DNA from: an uncultured Acidobacteriaceae bacterium
Lineage (GTDB): Bacteria; Acidobacteriota; Terriglobia; Terriglobales; Acidobacteriaceae
NCBI GenBank assembly: GCA_903911925.1
Contig: CAIWFH010000032.1
Coordinates: 46,651-110,650, forward strand
DNA: 64,000 nucleotides
Reading direction: 5' to 3'
The position numbers and the translations under genes are program-made. Shown here in pieces: positions 56,404 to 64,000 of the stretch (the first letter of the stretch is position 1; each line of letters begins with the position of its first letter). The notes beneath the pieces are model-generated. The model was not told the origin of the DNA, did no database searches, and saw only the letters and a list, made by a program, of their open reading frames with translations.

Positions 56404-56970
56404 ATGGCTCCGGACGGCAATCTGGAAATATTGATGGCTGCTTATCAAGGTGGCGACTTCGGCGCGGCCACCGCTCTGATCGAACAGCTGAGTCCGAAGT
56501 TGCACCGGTTCTTTGTTGGGCAGGGAGCCAGCCGCGAAGACGCCGACGACATACTTCAAGAAACCTGGCTGCTCCTTCACAAGGTGCGTCACACCTACCG
56601 GACCGGCGCACCCGTGATGCCGTGGTTTTATGGGATTGCGCGCCACGTGCGTGTGAACCAATACCGCAAGACGAACCGCGTCGCACTGCACGAGGAACGA
56701 GTGGAAACTCCATCGGAACTTCCGGCTCCAGCCGCTGAAACGCCCGGCGCGACAGATGCGATCGCGGAACTTCTGGCGCCGCTGCCGGAAAGCCAGCGCG
56801 AAGTTATCGTGATGTTGAAGGTTGCGGGGATGAGCCTGGAGGAAGTTGCGCGCGCAACATCATCAACCGTGGGGTCGGTGAAACAGAAGGCGCATCGCGG
56901 ATATGAACGATTGAGGGAGCGGTTGACGGCGATGGGGCTGGCTCAAGGCCGCAGGGGAGGGCTCTCGTGA
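56404..56970 (+). CDS. ECF-type RNA polymerase sigma factor
   Basis: 188-residue sigma-70 family protein with only regions 2 and 4. Region 2 is seen in DADDILQETWLLLHKVRHTY and PWFYGIARHVRVNQYRK, and region 4 in LPESQREVIVMLKVAGMSL with helix-turn-helix VGSVKQKAHRGYERL. The ATG at 56404 follows GAGG; an upstream in-frame start at 56206 would add non-sigma residues. The next gene is an NrsF-like membrane protein overlapping by four bases, the usual partner of this ECF type. Response and regulon are unknown. Confidence 0.92.
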   Translation: MAPDGNLEILMAAYQGGDFGAATALIEQLSPKLHRFFVGQGASREDADDILQETWLLLHKVRHTYRTGAPVMPWFYGIARHVRVNQYRKTNRVALHEERVETPSELPAPAAETPGATDAIAELLAPLPESQREVIVMLKVAGMSLEEVARATSSTVGSVKQKAHRGYERLRERLTAMGLAQGRRGGLS

Positions 56971-57650
56971 AAGACAGAGAGATTGACGAATTTGTCGCGC
57001 GAGCAGTAAAGGACGCGCCGGCGGTATCCCCTGCCTTGCTGAAGCGTATTTCGGCTTCGATTCAGCCCTCGATGCGCCCCGTCCGCCCGATGCCTCCCGC
57101 GTGGCTTTTCACTACAAGTCTTGTCTCGATCGCGGTTGCGGTCGCGGTGGCTGGCGCAGCGCGCGCAGGACTCTATGGAGTCGAACGTCTCACTGCATTT
57201 GAACGAGTGCTCATCTTTCCCGCGCTCATCCTTCTCCTTTGGGCCGCTGCCACTGAGTTTGCGGCATCCATGATTCCCGGCAGCAGACGCCGGGGCCGTC
57301 CCGCTGTTCTGGCGGCTTTTACTTCGTTGGCATTAATGGGCGTCTTTCTTGCCGTGTTCCGCGATTACCACGCCACTCACTTTGTCTCAACTGGAATAGT
57401 TTGCCTCGTTGCGGGGCTCGCGCACGCCATTCCGGTAGCGCTGTTTAGCTGGCTGCTTCTTCGGCGCGGCTTTGCCGTGGACCTTGTGGCCGCGGGTGCG
57501 ATCGCCGGCACGTTGGCAGGCCTTGCCGGCATCGCCATGCTTGAGCTTCACTGCCCCAACTTCCAGGTATTGCACGTGCTCATTTGGCATACCGCCGTGA
57601 TTCCGGTAAGCGCCGCCGCCGGGGCATTGACGGCCTGGGCGTCCCGGTAA
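56967..57650 (+). CDS. NrsF/DUF1109-like membrane anti-sigma factor
   Basis: 227-residue integral membrane protein with six predicted helices after a roughly 45-residue cytoplasmic N-terminus (KDREIDEFVARAVKDAPAVS). The late conserved ELHCPN segment and helix pattern match the DUF1109/NrsF family, which sequesters ECF sigma factors at the membrane. The GTG start overlaps the sigma factor stop (GTGA), giving translational coupling and stoichiometric production. Family call is good; the signal that releases sigma is not known. Confidence 0.85.
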   Translation: MKDREIDEFVARAVKDAPAVSPALLKRISASIQPSMRPVRPMPPAWLFTTSLVSIAVAVAVAGAARAGLYGVERLTAFERVLIFPALILLLWAAATEFAASMIPGSRRRGRPAVLAAFTSLALMGVFLAVFRDYHATHFVSTGIVCLVAGLAHAIPVALFSWLLLRRGFAVDLVAAGAIAGTLAGLAGIAMLELHCPNFQVLHVLIWHTAVIPVSAAAGALTAWASR

Positions 57651-57701
57651 TTCCGCAGATCTGTGGCCCGAGCGTGATCCGTTCACATTGAAGTTTCCTC
57701 C

Positions 57702-57766
57702 AAAAAGCCTGACCGCCCCGATCTGCCCAGAGAATGTTCATCTCCGGGTAAATCGGGGCGGTCAGG
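57702..57766 (-). terminator. Strong intrinsic terminator of the sedolisin gene
   Basis: Perfect 15-base arms (CCTGACCGCCCCGAT at 57708-57722 and its complement at 57752-57766) extend inward through about eight more pairs with one mismatch. Read on the minus strand, the stem is followed by CTTTTT (57702-57707), the classical U-run. It lies 33 bases beyond the sedolisin stop. The same stem may also stop the NrsF transcript from the other side. Confidence 0.85.
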
Positions 57767-57798
57767 GTATCAGTTAAGAAATTCCGCTTAAGACAACC

Positions 57799-60700
57799 TT
57801 ACGGAATGATGGTGTAGGTAGCCGATGCCACCACGCTGTTGTACATGTTGCCGGCGTGGGCGATTGCCTTGATGGTAACCGTGCCGCTGGTCACCGCGAT
57901 TGCGCCGGTATAGGTGGGCGATGCCAAGGTTGGCGTGCTGCCGTCCGTGGTGTAGTGGATCGTCGCTCCACTGGTCGCGCTGCTCAAGATCACGGATTGC
58001 GCCGAGCCATAGGTGCCGCCCGGAACGCTGAACGCAGGGGTCGCCGTGTCGATCTGGTAGGTCGCCGACGCTACTGCGCTGGTTGTGGATCCGCTCTTGA
58101 CGGCAATCACGTTCAGGGTGATCGGCGCCCCAAGGAAGGCTGAGCTGGTTTGCAGCCAAACTCCCGCGGTGGTGGCAGAGGACGATGTGGTCGGCGTGGA
58201 ACCATCCGTGGTGTAGTAGAAGGTTACGCCGGCCACCGAGTCGTGGAAGAGAACATCCTGTGCGCCGGAATAGGTTCCGGCGGGGATGCTGAGGGTAGGT
58301 GTGGGCAGCGCTGCCGTCACGGTGTAGCTGGCCGCGGCAACCGTGCTGCTATACATGTTGCTCGCGTGGGCGAGTGCCTTGATCGTCATCGATCCATTGG
58401 TGATCGAAATCGGAGCGGCATACGTGGGCGAGCTCAGTGTGGGTGTGCTGCCATCCGTGGTGTAGTGAATCACGGCGCCGGGGGTGACAGAGGACAACGT
58501 GATGGACTGCGCGGTTGGATAGGAGCCGGCCGCAGAACTGAAGGTCGGAGCCGCGGTGCTGATGGAGTACGTTGCCGTCGCCACCGCACTGCTTGTGGAT
58601 CCGCTCTTGCCTGCGATTACCATCAGAATGATCGGCGCGCCTAGGTTGGTCGAGCTGTTTTGAATCCAGATGGATCCTGTTGACGATGCAGACGCAGTCG
58701 TCGGCGTGGTGCCGTCGATTGTGTAGTAGAACGTCACGCCCGCCAGGGAGTCCGTGGCGATGACGTTCTGCGCTCCGATATACGATCCGCCAGCCAGGCT
58801 GAGGCTCGGCGTCGGAAGAGCTGCCGTCACTGTGTAGGTTGCAGAAGCAACCGTGCTGGTGTACAGGAAGCTGGCATGGGCCGTTGCCTTGATCGTCACC
58901 GTTCCGTTGGTGATGGAGATCGGGGTCGTGTAGACCGGCGACGAGGTTGTCGGCGCGCTGCCGTCCAGCGTGTAGTGGATGGTTGCTCCGCTAGTGGTTG
59001 AGGACAGCGCGATCGACTGCGCCGTGGGATAGGTTCCCGCCGGGACGCTGAAGGTCGGGGCCGCCGTGCTGATGGAGTAGGTGGCTGTTGCCGATGCGCT
59101 CGAAGTGGCGCCGGTCTTGCCTGCGATGACTGTCAGGATGATCGGCGCGCCTGCGTTGTTGGAGCTGTTCTGAATCCAGATCGAACCCGTTGTGGAGGTA
59201 GACGATGTGGTGGGAGCAGTTCCATCCAGCGTGTAGTAGAAGGTGACGCCAGCCAGTGAATCGCTGACGGTGACATTCTGCGCTCCTATGTACGATCCGC
59301 CTGCCAGGCTGATCCTGGGCGTTGGCAAGGCTGCCGTCACAGTGTAGGTGGCCGAAGCAACCGTGCTGTTTGACAGGAACGGAGCGTGGGCAACTGCCGA
59401 AATTGTTACCGTGCCGTTGGTGATCGAAATCGGACCGGTATAGCTCGGCGATGCCGCGGTTGGCGTGCTGCCGTCCACCGTGTAGTGAATGCTTGAAGCG
59501 TTCGCCCCATAGGTGGTGCCGCTCAGCGAAATGGACTGTGCGGTCGCATACGTTCCGCCCGGCTCACTGAAAGTGGGAGCCGCCGTTTGGATGGTGTATG
59601 TAGCCGTGGCCGGTACGCTGGACTGCCCGCCCTTGACTGCAATGACATTCAGGACGACTGGCCCGCCGGCACTTGTGGTGCTGTTCTGAACCCAGATCGA
59701 GCCGATTGTTGTTGATGCCGAAGAAGTGGTCGGAGTCGTTCCATCCACCGTGTAGTAGAAGACCGATCCGGCCAGCGTGTCAGACACGCTGACGTTCTGA
59801 GGTCCAACATACGTTCCCGGAGCCAGGCTGATTGCCGGCGCTGGAGGAAGCACGTTGAAGGTCTGAGAAACCGGTGTGGCAGCGGCCCAGTTGGTATTGC
59901 CCGCCTGTGTCGCCTGCACCGTAACGGCTCCAGCACCTGAATAGGTGAGGATGTTTCCGACCACTGTTGCGGGGCCGGAGGTTACCGCGTAAGAAACGGC
60001 GAGAGTTGACGTTGCGCTTGCACCCAGGGTTACCGGCCCACCGCCATAGGTCTGCGTGGGGACGGTCGGGAAGGTGATGGTCTGAGCTTCCTGGTTAACC
60101 TGAAGCTGAACCGTCTGGGTTTGCGGTGCGAAGTCGGTGTAGTCGGTTGGAGTGAACTTGACCGACAGGGTCTGGCTACCGGCGTTCAATACGGTGCTGG
60201 CGGCAGGCGTGTAGGCGAAAGTTCCAGGGATGTTGGCGGTGGCGTTCAACTGCGTCGCGCTGATTGCAGCCGGGTAGGTGATTGCCGCCGGTGTGGCCCA
60301 CGTAATTGTCGGTGTCCCGCCCACGAAGAGCGATACTGCAGCCGAGGTTGCGGTGGCGTAGTTGACATCGCTGTAACTCGCCGTGATGGAGTGCGTTCCC
60401 GCGGTGAGGTTGTTCACTGTCAGAACTGCGTTCCAGAGACCGTAGCCGCCCTGGCCTGAAGTGATCGTGATGGCCGTAGCCGAGCCAATGTTGGTGGCGC
60501 CGTCAAAGAACTGGACCTGTCCCCGGTTGGGTGCAAAGGGACCTGTCACCGTGGGGCTGGGCGTGAGCAGTGCCGCAAGGGCATACGTTGAGCCGGCAGT
60601 GCCTACGAGCTTGGTTGAAACCACGATGGTATTGGTTCCCTGCGTCACATTCTCCGTCAATGGAGCTGATGTGCTGGCCATAAACGTTGTGTTGCCGCCA

Positions 60701-63700
60701 AAGGTGGCCGTGACACTGTGCGCGCCGCCAAAGAACGGTGCGCCGGACGCAGGCCTGAAGGTGGCCGTGTGGCCGGAGCCGACCGTGCCGGTTCCCAAGA
60801 CAGCCGCGCCGTCATAGAAGGTCACGGTACCCGCTGTGGGAGCTGTTCCGCCTGCGATGGTTGCCGTGAAGGTGGGCCGCCCGTTGAGGGTGGTCGGGTT
60901 CGCGCTGGATGTAACCGTGGTTGTGGTTGCCGTACCCGTGCCGACCGTCACCGTGACAGCAGCGGATGTGGTGGCATTGAAGTTGGAGTCGCCCGAGTAC
61001 GTTGCCGTAATCGCGTTGGCGCCTGTCTGCGTGATGGCGGTGGTGGACAGAATCGCAGTGGCTGCGTAAGTGTAGGTGTTTCCGCTAAAGCTCCTCGTAG
61101 GCACGACGGGAGCGGTGCCGAGAACGGTCGAGGTGGTCGTATCCGTATAGGTCACGGTTCCGGTTGGCCCCGAGTTCATGGTGGAGATGCCGGTCAATGC
61201 GGAGGTGGTAAACGTGGCTGTTAGCTGATCGGCAAAGCCGGAGGTGATCAGGGTTGCGCCGGCTGCCAAGGTGGGTGTTACTGTGAGCGGGTTCACCGTA
61301 ATGGTGACTGGAGTGGCCGTGGCTGCGCTGAAAGTAGCGTCCCCTGAATAAGAGGCGCCGATAACGTGCGTGCCGCCGGTCAGGGTGGGGCTCTGCGCAA
61401 ACATGAAGTCGTACAAGCAGGATGTGGTGGCGAGGGTGCCGGCCGCTAGATACGCATTTGCTTGCGGATCGAGTGTTTCGGTTGCGTAAGCAACGTCGTC
61501 CACCGTGAAGGTGACCGTGCCGGTGGGCTTGCCCTGGCCGGTGCTGCTGGTCACGGCTGCCGGAATCCAGGCAAACTGACCGTAGTTATACGAGGAAACG
61601 ATGCTGGCCGAGCAGGTAACCGTGTCGTTAAACCACTCGGGGGTGATCGTGACCACGCTGTTTCCGGGGGTGACCGTTACCGGCACCGGCGCAGAGAGGC
61701 TCGAGGCGTAGGTCTGGTCGCCAGCGTAGCGCGCAGTGACGTTAAACGTGCCGCCGGGAAGATTCTTGAGGGTGGCGGTGAAATTGCCGCTGCCGTCCAG
61801 GGTTGCAAACGCGCCCGGATCATTGAGTGCGCCGGTATCCAGGCTCACGGTTGAACCGAAGGCGCCCTGGCTGAGGATAAATGCCACCTCGCCGGTCGGC
61901 GTTCCGTTGCCGGAGCCAGCCGCGACGTTGCCGGAGAAGGTGATCGAGTCGCCCTGAGAGATTCCCGAAGTCTTGTCGAGATTGAGCGTCGTGTTGGAGC
62001 TGTTGAAGACAACCGTCTTCCACTGGTTGGCAAGGTTCGCTGCGTTCACTGAACCAAGGCCAGTGGCCAGATCGTAGCCAACGGCGGCTTGGAATCCCAT
62101 GTGCGTGCCGGTGCTGGATGTGCAGGTTGAAGTGCCGCAGATCAGGTTATCGCCCCGGGTGATGTCCTGGAACGCGCAGTTCGATCCTGTCAAAGGTGGC
62201 GTGGATGAATTGCAATTCCCCGTTGCCTGGGCTGCCGCGAGCGCGTAGTAAATGTAGTTCGGCGCGCCCTGGCGTCCGCCGTTGGCCTGGTCAATCAGTG
62301 CCTGGATGCCGGCCATGCTCGGCGCGGCTACGGATGTGCCGCCTACCGCTCCCCAGCCGCTGAATCCGCCGGAAGCACTGAGCTTGCAAACACCCTCACT
62401 GCAGAAGGCCGTTCCGTCGTGTCCTGAGGCTGCGTTCAATGAAAGGTCAGGCGTGTCGCGGTGCGGAACGCCGGCGATGAGCGGGAGAATGTTCCACATC
62501 TCGCCGATCGTGGCTGTTCCGGTTGCGGTGGTTCCGCCGGTCGGTGCTGCTCCGAATGCTACCGTGGGTGCACTGGTGCAGCCGATGCCCTGGCCGCTGT
62601 GGAGGGTTCCCCCCTGGGTGCCGTAGTTAAACACAATGCCTGTTACGGCGCCGCCGGAGATGGTTGTGGTCGCGGTTGGCTCGGCCGTGCAGCCGCCGCC
62701 AGTGAATGTGACCGTCGGCGCTGCGACATACCCGCTGCCGCCGCCGTTGGTGAAGGTCACACCCGTGACCCATTTGCCACCATTGGTCAGGGCCGGATCG
62801 GAGACGGTTGGCACACCAGGTCCGCGCTGCCATGAGGGCTGGATGTTGTAGGAGCTAATGCCGCCGCTGCCCGACCAAAGGCCGCTCAGACTTGTCTCCG
62901 TGGTCTTGTCCGCGCCCTTGGCGCCATTCCACGGATACTCGGGAATGTAAGAGATGGCCGAGCCGTAGCCGACGGGATTGGCAGCCAGCCAGTAAGTGCC
63001 GGCGCCTTCGTTGAATTCGCTGCCGCCTACCGAAACGCTGTAGGGTGTCGAAGACTCGCTTCCGGTGGAATAGCCCAGAACTTCGTAAGAGTCGTTCTGG
63101 TTGTCGCACTCAGCGGGTCCGTTGTCGCCGGACGAAACGAAGATGCTGATGCCCTGCGCCGCAGCCTGCTCAAACGCCTGCAGGTCGAAAGCTACTCCGC
63201 CCGAGCCTGTGGAGGACTCGCACAGCCCATAGCTTATGCTCATGATGTCGGCGAGGTTGTTTTCCACGATGTACTGGATTGAATTTGTAATGCCGTCCAC
63301 AAAGTAGGTCGGCGTGCCGATCACGAAATAGAGTTTGGCGGCAGGAGCAATGCCGCCCGAGATTTCAACGTCAAGATCGGATTCGCCATCGTCGCCCGGG
63401 TTGGTTCCGTTGTCCTGTCCGGCATGTATAAAGATGGGATCGTTGACCGGAAGCGCAAAACCCTGCCGGTAGGATTGAACGTCGCTCAACAGAATGTCTG
63501 AGCGGCCGACGACCGCGATGCTGGTGCCCGTGCCGTTGATGCCGGCAGCCAGAAGAGGAGCGGTGTTGTAGATGTTTGCAAAGTCCCAGGGGCCCACATA
63601 ATGGGTGGTGCCGTTGGTAAACAGCGGGGTCGGCTTCAATTCGCCGCTGCTCACCCTGCTTACCGGACCCATATGGCCCTTGCGGAAGAAGTTATGCAGA

Positions 63701-63936
63701 GTAACGCCCGCGATAATCGGGCTGAAAGCCTGGGGAACCGAGATTTCGCTATTGTTCGATACGTGAACTTCGCCGTTATACCGGAAGGTGTGCATCTCCG
63801 TCTTGAAAGCGGTCTCGATTTGGCCAATGCTTCCGCTGAAGTGAATGAGGCGCTTGCTCTTGGCCACATCTTCAACGGTAAAACCCTGCGAGGTTAGCCA
63901 TGCGCTCATGTCAAGGGCGGCGTAAAAGGGAACCAC
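57799..63936 (-). CDS. S53 family sedolisin-like protease with Ig-like and chitobiase-type C-terminal modules, N-terminus lost
   Basis: Giant secreted acid protease (about 2,045 residues). It begins within the S53 propeptide (SAWLTSQGFTVEDVAKSK) and lacks the signal peptide and first part of the prodomain. Catalytic residues are intact, numbered from the GTG at 63936: Glu185 and Asp189 (GESDLDVE), oxyanion Asp271 (SSGDNG) and Ser535 (GGTSVAAPS). A Gly/Thr-rich insert of about 85 residues interrupts the catalytic domain near 390-477. Several Ig-like (Big_3-type) domains follow, then eight chitobiase/hexosaminidase C-terminal-like modules (YYTxDGTxPT). Homology stops at about 63,906, where short direct repeats begin; the frame stays open to the window edge, but those residues do not resemble a prodomain. 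Probably interrupted, hence perhaps inactive. Confidence 0.85.
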   Translation of the reverse strand: MVPFYAALDMSAWLTSQGFTVEDVAKSKRLIHFSGSIGQIETAFKTEMHTFRYNGEVHVSNNSEISVPQAFSPIIAGVTLHNFFRKGHMGPVSRVSSGELKPTPLFTNGTTHYVGPWDFANIYNTAPLLAAGINGTGTSIAVVGRSDILLSDVQSYRQGFALPVNDPIFIHAGQDNGTNPGDDGESDLDVEISGGIAPAAKLYFVIGTPTYFVDGITNSIQYIVENNLADIMSISYGLCESSTGSGGVAFDLQAFEQAAAQGISIFVSSGDNGPAECDNQNDSYEVLGYSTGSESSTPYSVSVGGSEFNEGAGTYWLAANPVGYGSAISYIPEYPWNGAKGADKTTETSLSGLWSGSGGISSYNIQPSWQRGPGVPTVSDPALTNGGKWVTGVTFTNGGGSGYVAAPTVTFTGGGCTAEPTATTTISGGAVTGIVFNYGTQGGTLHSGQGIGCTSAPTVAFGAAPTGGTTATGTATIGEMWNILPLIAGVPHRDTPDLSLNAASGHDGTAFCSEGVCKLSASGGFSGWGAVGGTSVAAPSMAGIQALIDQANGGRQGAPNYIYYALAAAQATGNCNSSTPPLTGSNCAFQDITRGDNLICGTSTCTSSTGTHMGFQAAVGYDLATGLGSVNAANLANQWKTVVFNSSNTTLNLDKTSGISQGDSITFSGNVAAGSGNGTPTGEVAFILSQGAFGSTVSLDTGALNDPGAFATLDGSGNFTATLKNLPGGTFNVTARYAGDQTYASSLSAPVPVTVTPGNSVVTITPEWFNDTVTCSASIVSSYNYGQFAWIPAAVTSSTGQGKPTGTVTFTVDDVAYATETLDPQANAYLAAGTLATTSCLYDFMFAQSPTLTGGTHVIGASYSGDATFSAATATPVTITVNPLTVTPTLAAGATLITSGFADQLTATFTTSALTGISTMNSGPTGTVTYTDTTTSTVLGTAPVVPTRSFSGNTYTYAATAILSTTAITQTGANAITATYSGDSNFNATTSAAVTVTVGTGTATTTTVTSSANPTTLNGRPTFTATIAGGTAPTAGTVTFYDGAAVLGTGTVGSGHTATFRPASGAPFFGGAHSVTATFGGNTTFMASTSAPLTENVTQGTNTIVVSTKLVGTAGSTYALAALLTPSPTVTGPFAPNRGQVQFFDGATNIGSATAITITSGQGGYGLWNAVLTVNNLTAGTHSITASYSDVNYATATSAAVSLFVGGTPTITWATPAAITYPAAISATQLNATANIPGTFAYTPAASTVLNAGSQTLSVKFTPTDYTDFAPQTQTVQLQVNQEAQTITFPTVPTQTYGGGPVTLGASATSTLAVSYAVTSGPATVVGNILTYSGAGAVTVQATQAGNTNWAAATPVSQTFNVLPPAPAISLAPGTYVGPQNVSVSDTLAGSVFYYTVDGTTPTTSSASTTIGSIWVQNSTTSAGGPVVLNVIAVKGGQSSVPATATYTIQTAAPTFSEPGGTYATAQSISLSGTTYGANASSIHYTVDGSTPTAASPSYTGPISITNGTVTISAVAHAPFLSNSTVASATYTVTAALPTPRISLAGGSYIGAQNVTVSDSLAGVTFYYTLDGTAPTTSSTSTTGSIWIQNSSNNAGAPIILTVIAGKTGATSSASATATYSISTAAPTFSVPAGTYPTAQSIALSSTTSGATIHYTLDGSAPTTSSPVYTTPISITNGTVTIKATAHASFLYTSTVASATYTVTAALPTPSLSLAGGSYIGAQNVIATDSLAGVTFYYTIDGTTPTTASASSTGSIWIQNSSTNLGAPIILMVIAGKSGSTSSAVATATYSISTAAPTFSSAAGSYPTAQSITLSSVTPGAVIHYTTDGSTPTLSSPTYAAPISITNGSMTIKALAHASNMYSSTVAAASYTVTAALPTPTLSIPAGTYSGAQDVLFHDSVAGVTFYYTTDGSTPTTSSSATTAGVWLQTSSAFLGAPITLNVIAVKSGSTTSAVASATYQIDTATPAFSVPGGTYGSAQSVILSSATSGATIHYTTDGSTPTLASPTYTGAIAVTSGTVTIKAIAHAGNMYNSVVASATYTIIP
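57810..59850 (-). repeat. Array of eight chitobiase-type C-terminal modules (four A/B pairs)
   Basis: Within the sedolisin gene, two alternating module types recur four times at about 510-bp period. Type A carries FYYTxDGTxPTTS and a SIWIQNSS-like strand; type B carries IHYTxDGSxPT then PISITNGTVTIKA. Sequence identity between pairs is high enough to see at nucleotide level. The modules probably serve as stalk or carbohydrate-contact domains. Confidence 0.8.
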
Positions 63937-64000
63937 TGTGGCGGCGTAAAAGGGAGCCAGTAGAGGGTTGAGTCGGGCATTTCGGGGGAGGAGGGGCGCC
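63909..64000. mobile_element. Probable insertion-sequence end (IS21-like multiple terminal repeats), partial
   Basis: GGCGGCGTAAAAGGGAACCA (63916-63935) recurs at 63940-63959 with one mismatch, a 24-bp period. The segment begins with TGTCAA at 63909, exactly where homology to the sedolisin prodomain stops. Repeated sequences just inside the termini are typical of IS21-family elements. No transposase is visible because the window ends 92 bases in. The IS identity is inferred from this pattern alone. Confidence 0.4.

Noticed and set aside
1..64000. CRISPR arrays, tRNA or rRNA genes, prophage modules, plasmid origins
   Set aside because: Looked for repeat-spacer patterns, cloverleaf-like sequences and phage or replication genes on both strands; none was recognised. 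The only array-like repeats are the coding modules at 57.8-59.9 kb.

Overview
The window looks like a chromosomal segment from an Acidobacteriota bacterium, most likely Terriglobia-like. The GC content is moderately high. Family-level pointers are a VWFA-related protein of the acidobacterial type, a TonB-dependent receptor with an N-terminal carboxypeptidase-regulatory-like domain, an NrsF/DUF1109 anti-sigma partner, a giant S53 sedolisin with Ig-like and chitobiase-type C-terminal modules, and many secreted family-2 glycoside hydrolases. The assignment rests on reading protein families and was not tested by a search.

Region 1 (1-27,220) is a carbohydrate-degradation locus. It holds six GH2 enzymes, one GH116 enzyme, a class C beta-lactamase-like serine hydrolase and a VWA protein. 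The GH2 and GH116 proteins whose N-termini are visible all carry twin-arginine type leaders. Embedded in it (7,431-11,310) is a four-gene operon: enolase-superfamily sugar-acid dehydratase, RraA-like lyase, RhaT-like sugar/H+ symporter and SDR dehydrogenase. It could take up and oxidatively degrade the released monosaccharide. No SusCD pair or regulator is visible. The first GH2 gene is cut by the left edge and has Gln where its paralogue has the nucleophile Glu.

Region 2 (27,332-35,381, minus strand) is an acyl-transfer operon: acyl carrier protein, FkbH-like HAD-IIIC protein, two tandem SGNH-like membrane-anchored proteins, an MBOAT acyltransferase and a hotdog/SDR fusion. The gene set parallels DltB/DltC/DltD D-alanylation, with FkbH in place of the ligase. 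This suggests transfer of a glycerate-derived (or other hydroxyacyl) group from ACP to an extracytoplasmic glycan or lipid.

Region 3 (35,996-47,130, plus strand) is a complete carbonyl branch of the Wood-Ljungdahl pathway: two CooC-type ATPases, CODH (acsA/cooS), acetyl-CoA synthase (acsB), both corrinoid iron-sulfur protein subunits (acsD, acsC), methyltransferase (acsE) and the corrinoid reductive activator (acsV). Metal-ligand motifs are intact throughout. Methyl-branch genes are not in the window.

Region 4 (47,188-56,112) is a probable organic-phosphate acquisition unit: TonB-dependent receptor, YncE-like beta-propeller and histidine acid phosphatase/phytase on the minus strand. Divergent from it is an OmpR-type response regulator/histidine kinase pair, with an 11-bp tandem repeat in the shared promoter region. 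A second secreted propeller protein follows.

Region 5 (56,404-64,000) holds an ECF sigma factor with its NrsF-like membrane partner, a strong intrinsic terminator, and a roughly 2,000-residue sedolisin on the minus strand. The sedolisin's homology stops abruptly at about 63,906. Beyond that point lie 20-bp direct repeats resembling an insertion-sequence end, so the protease appears to have lost its N-terminus.
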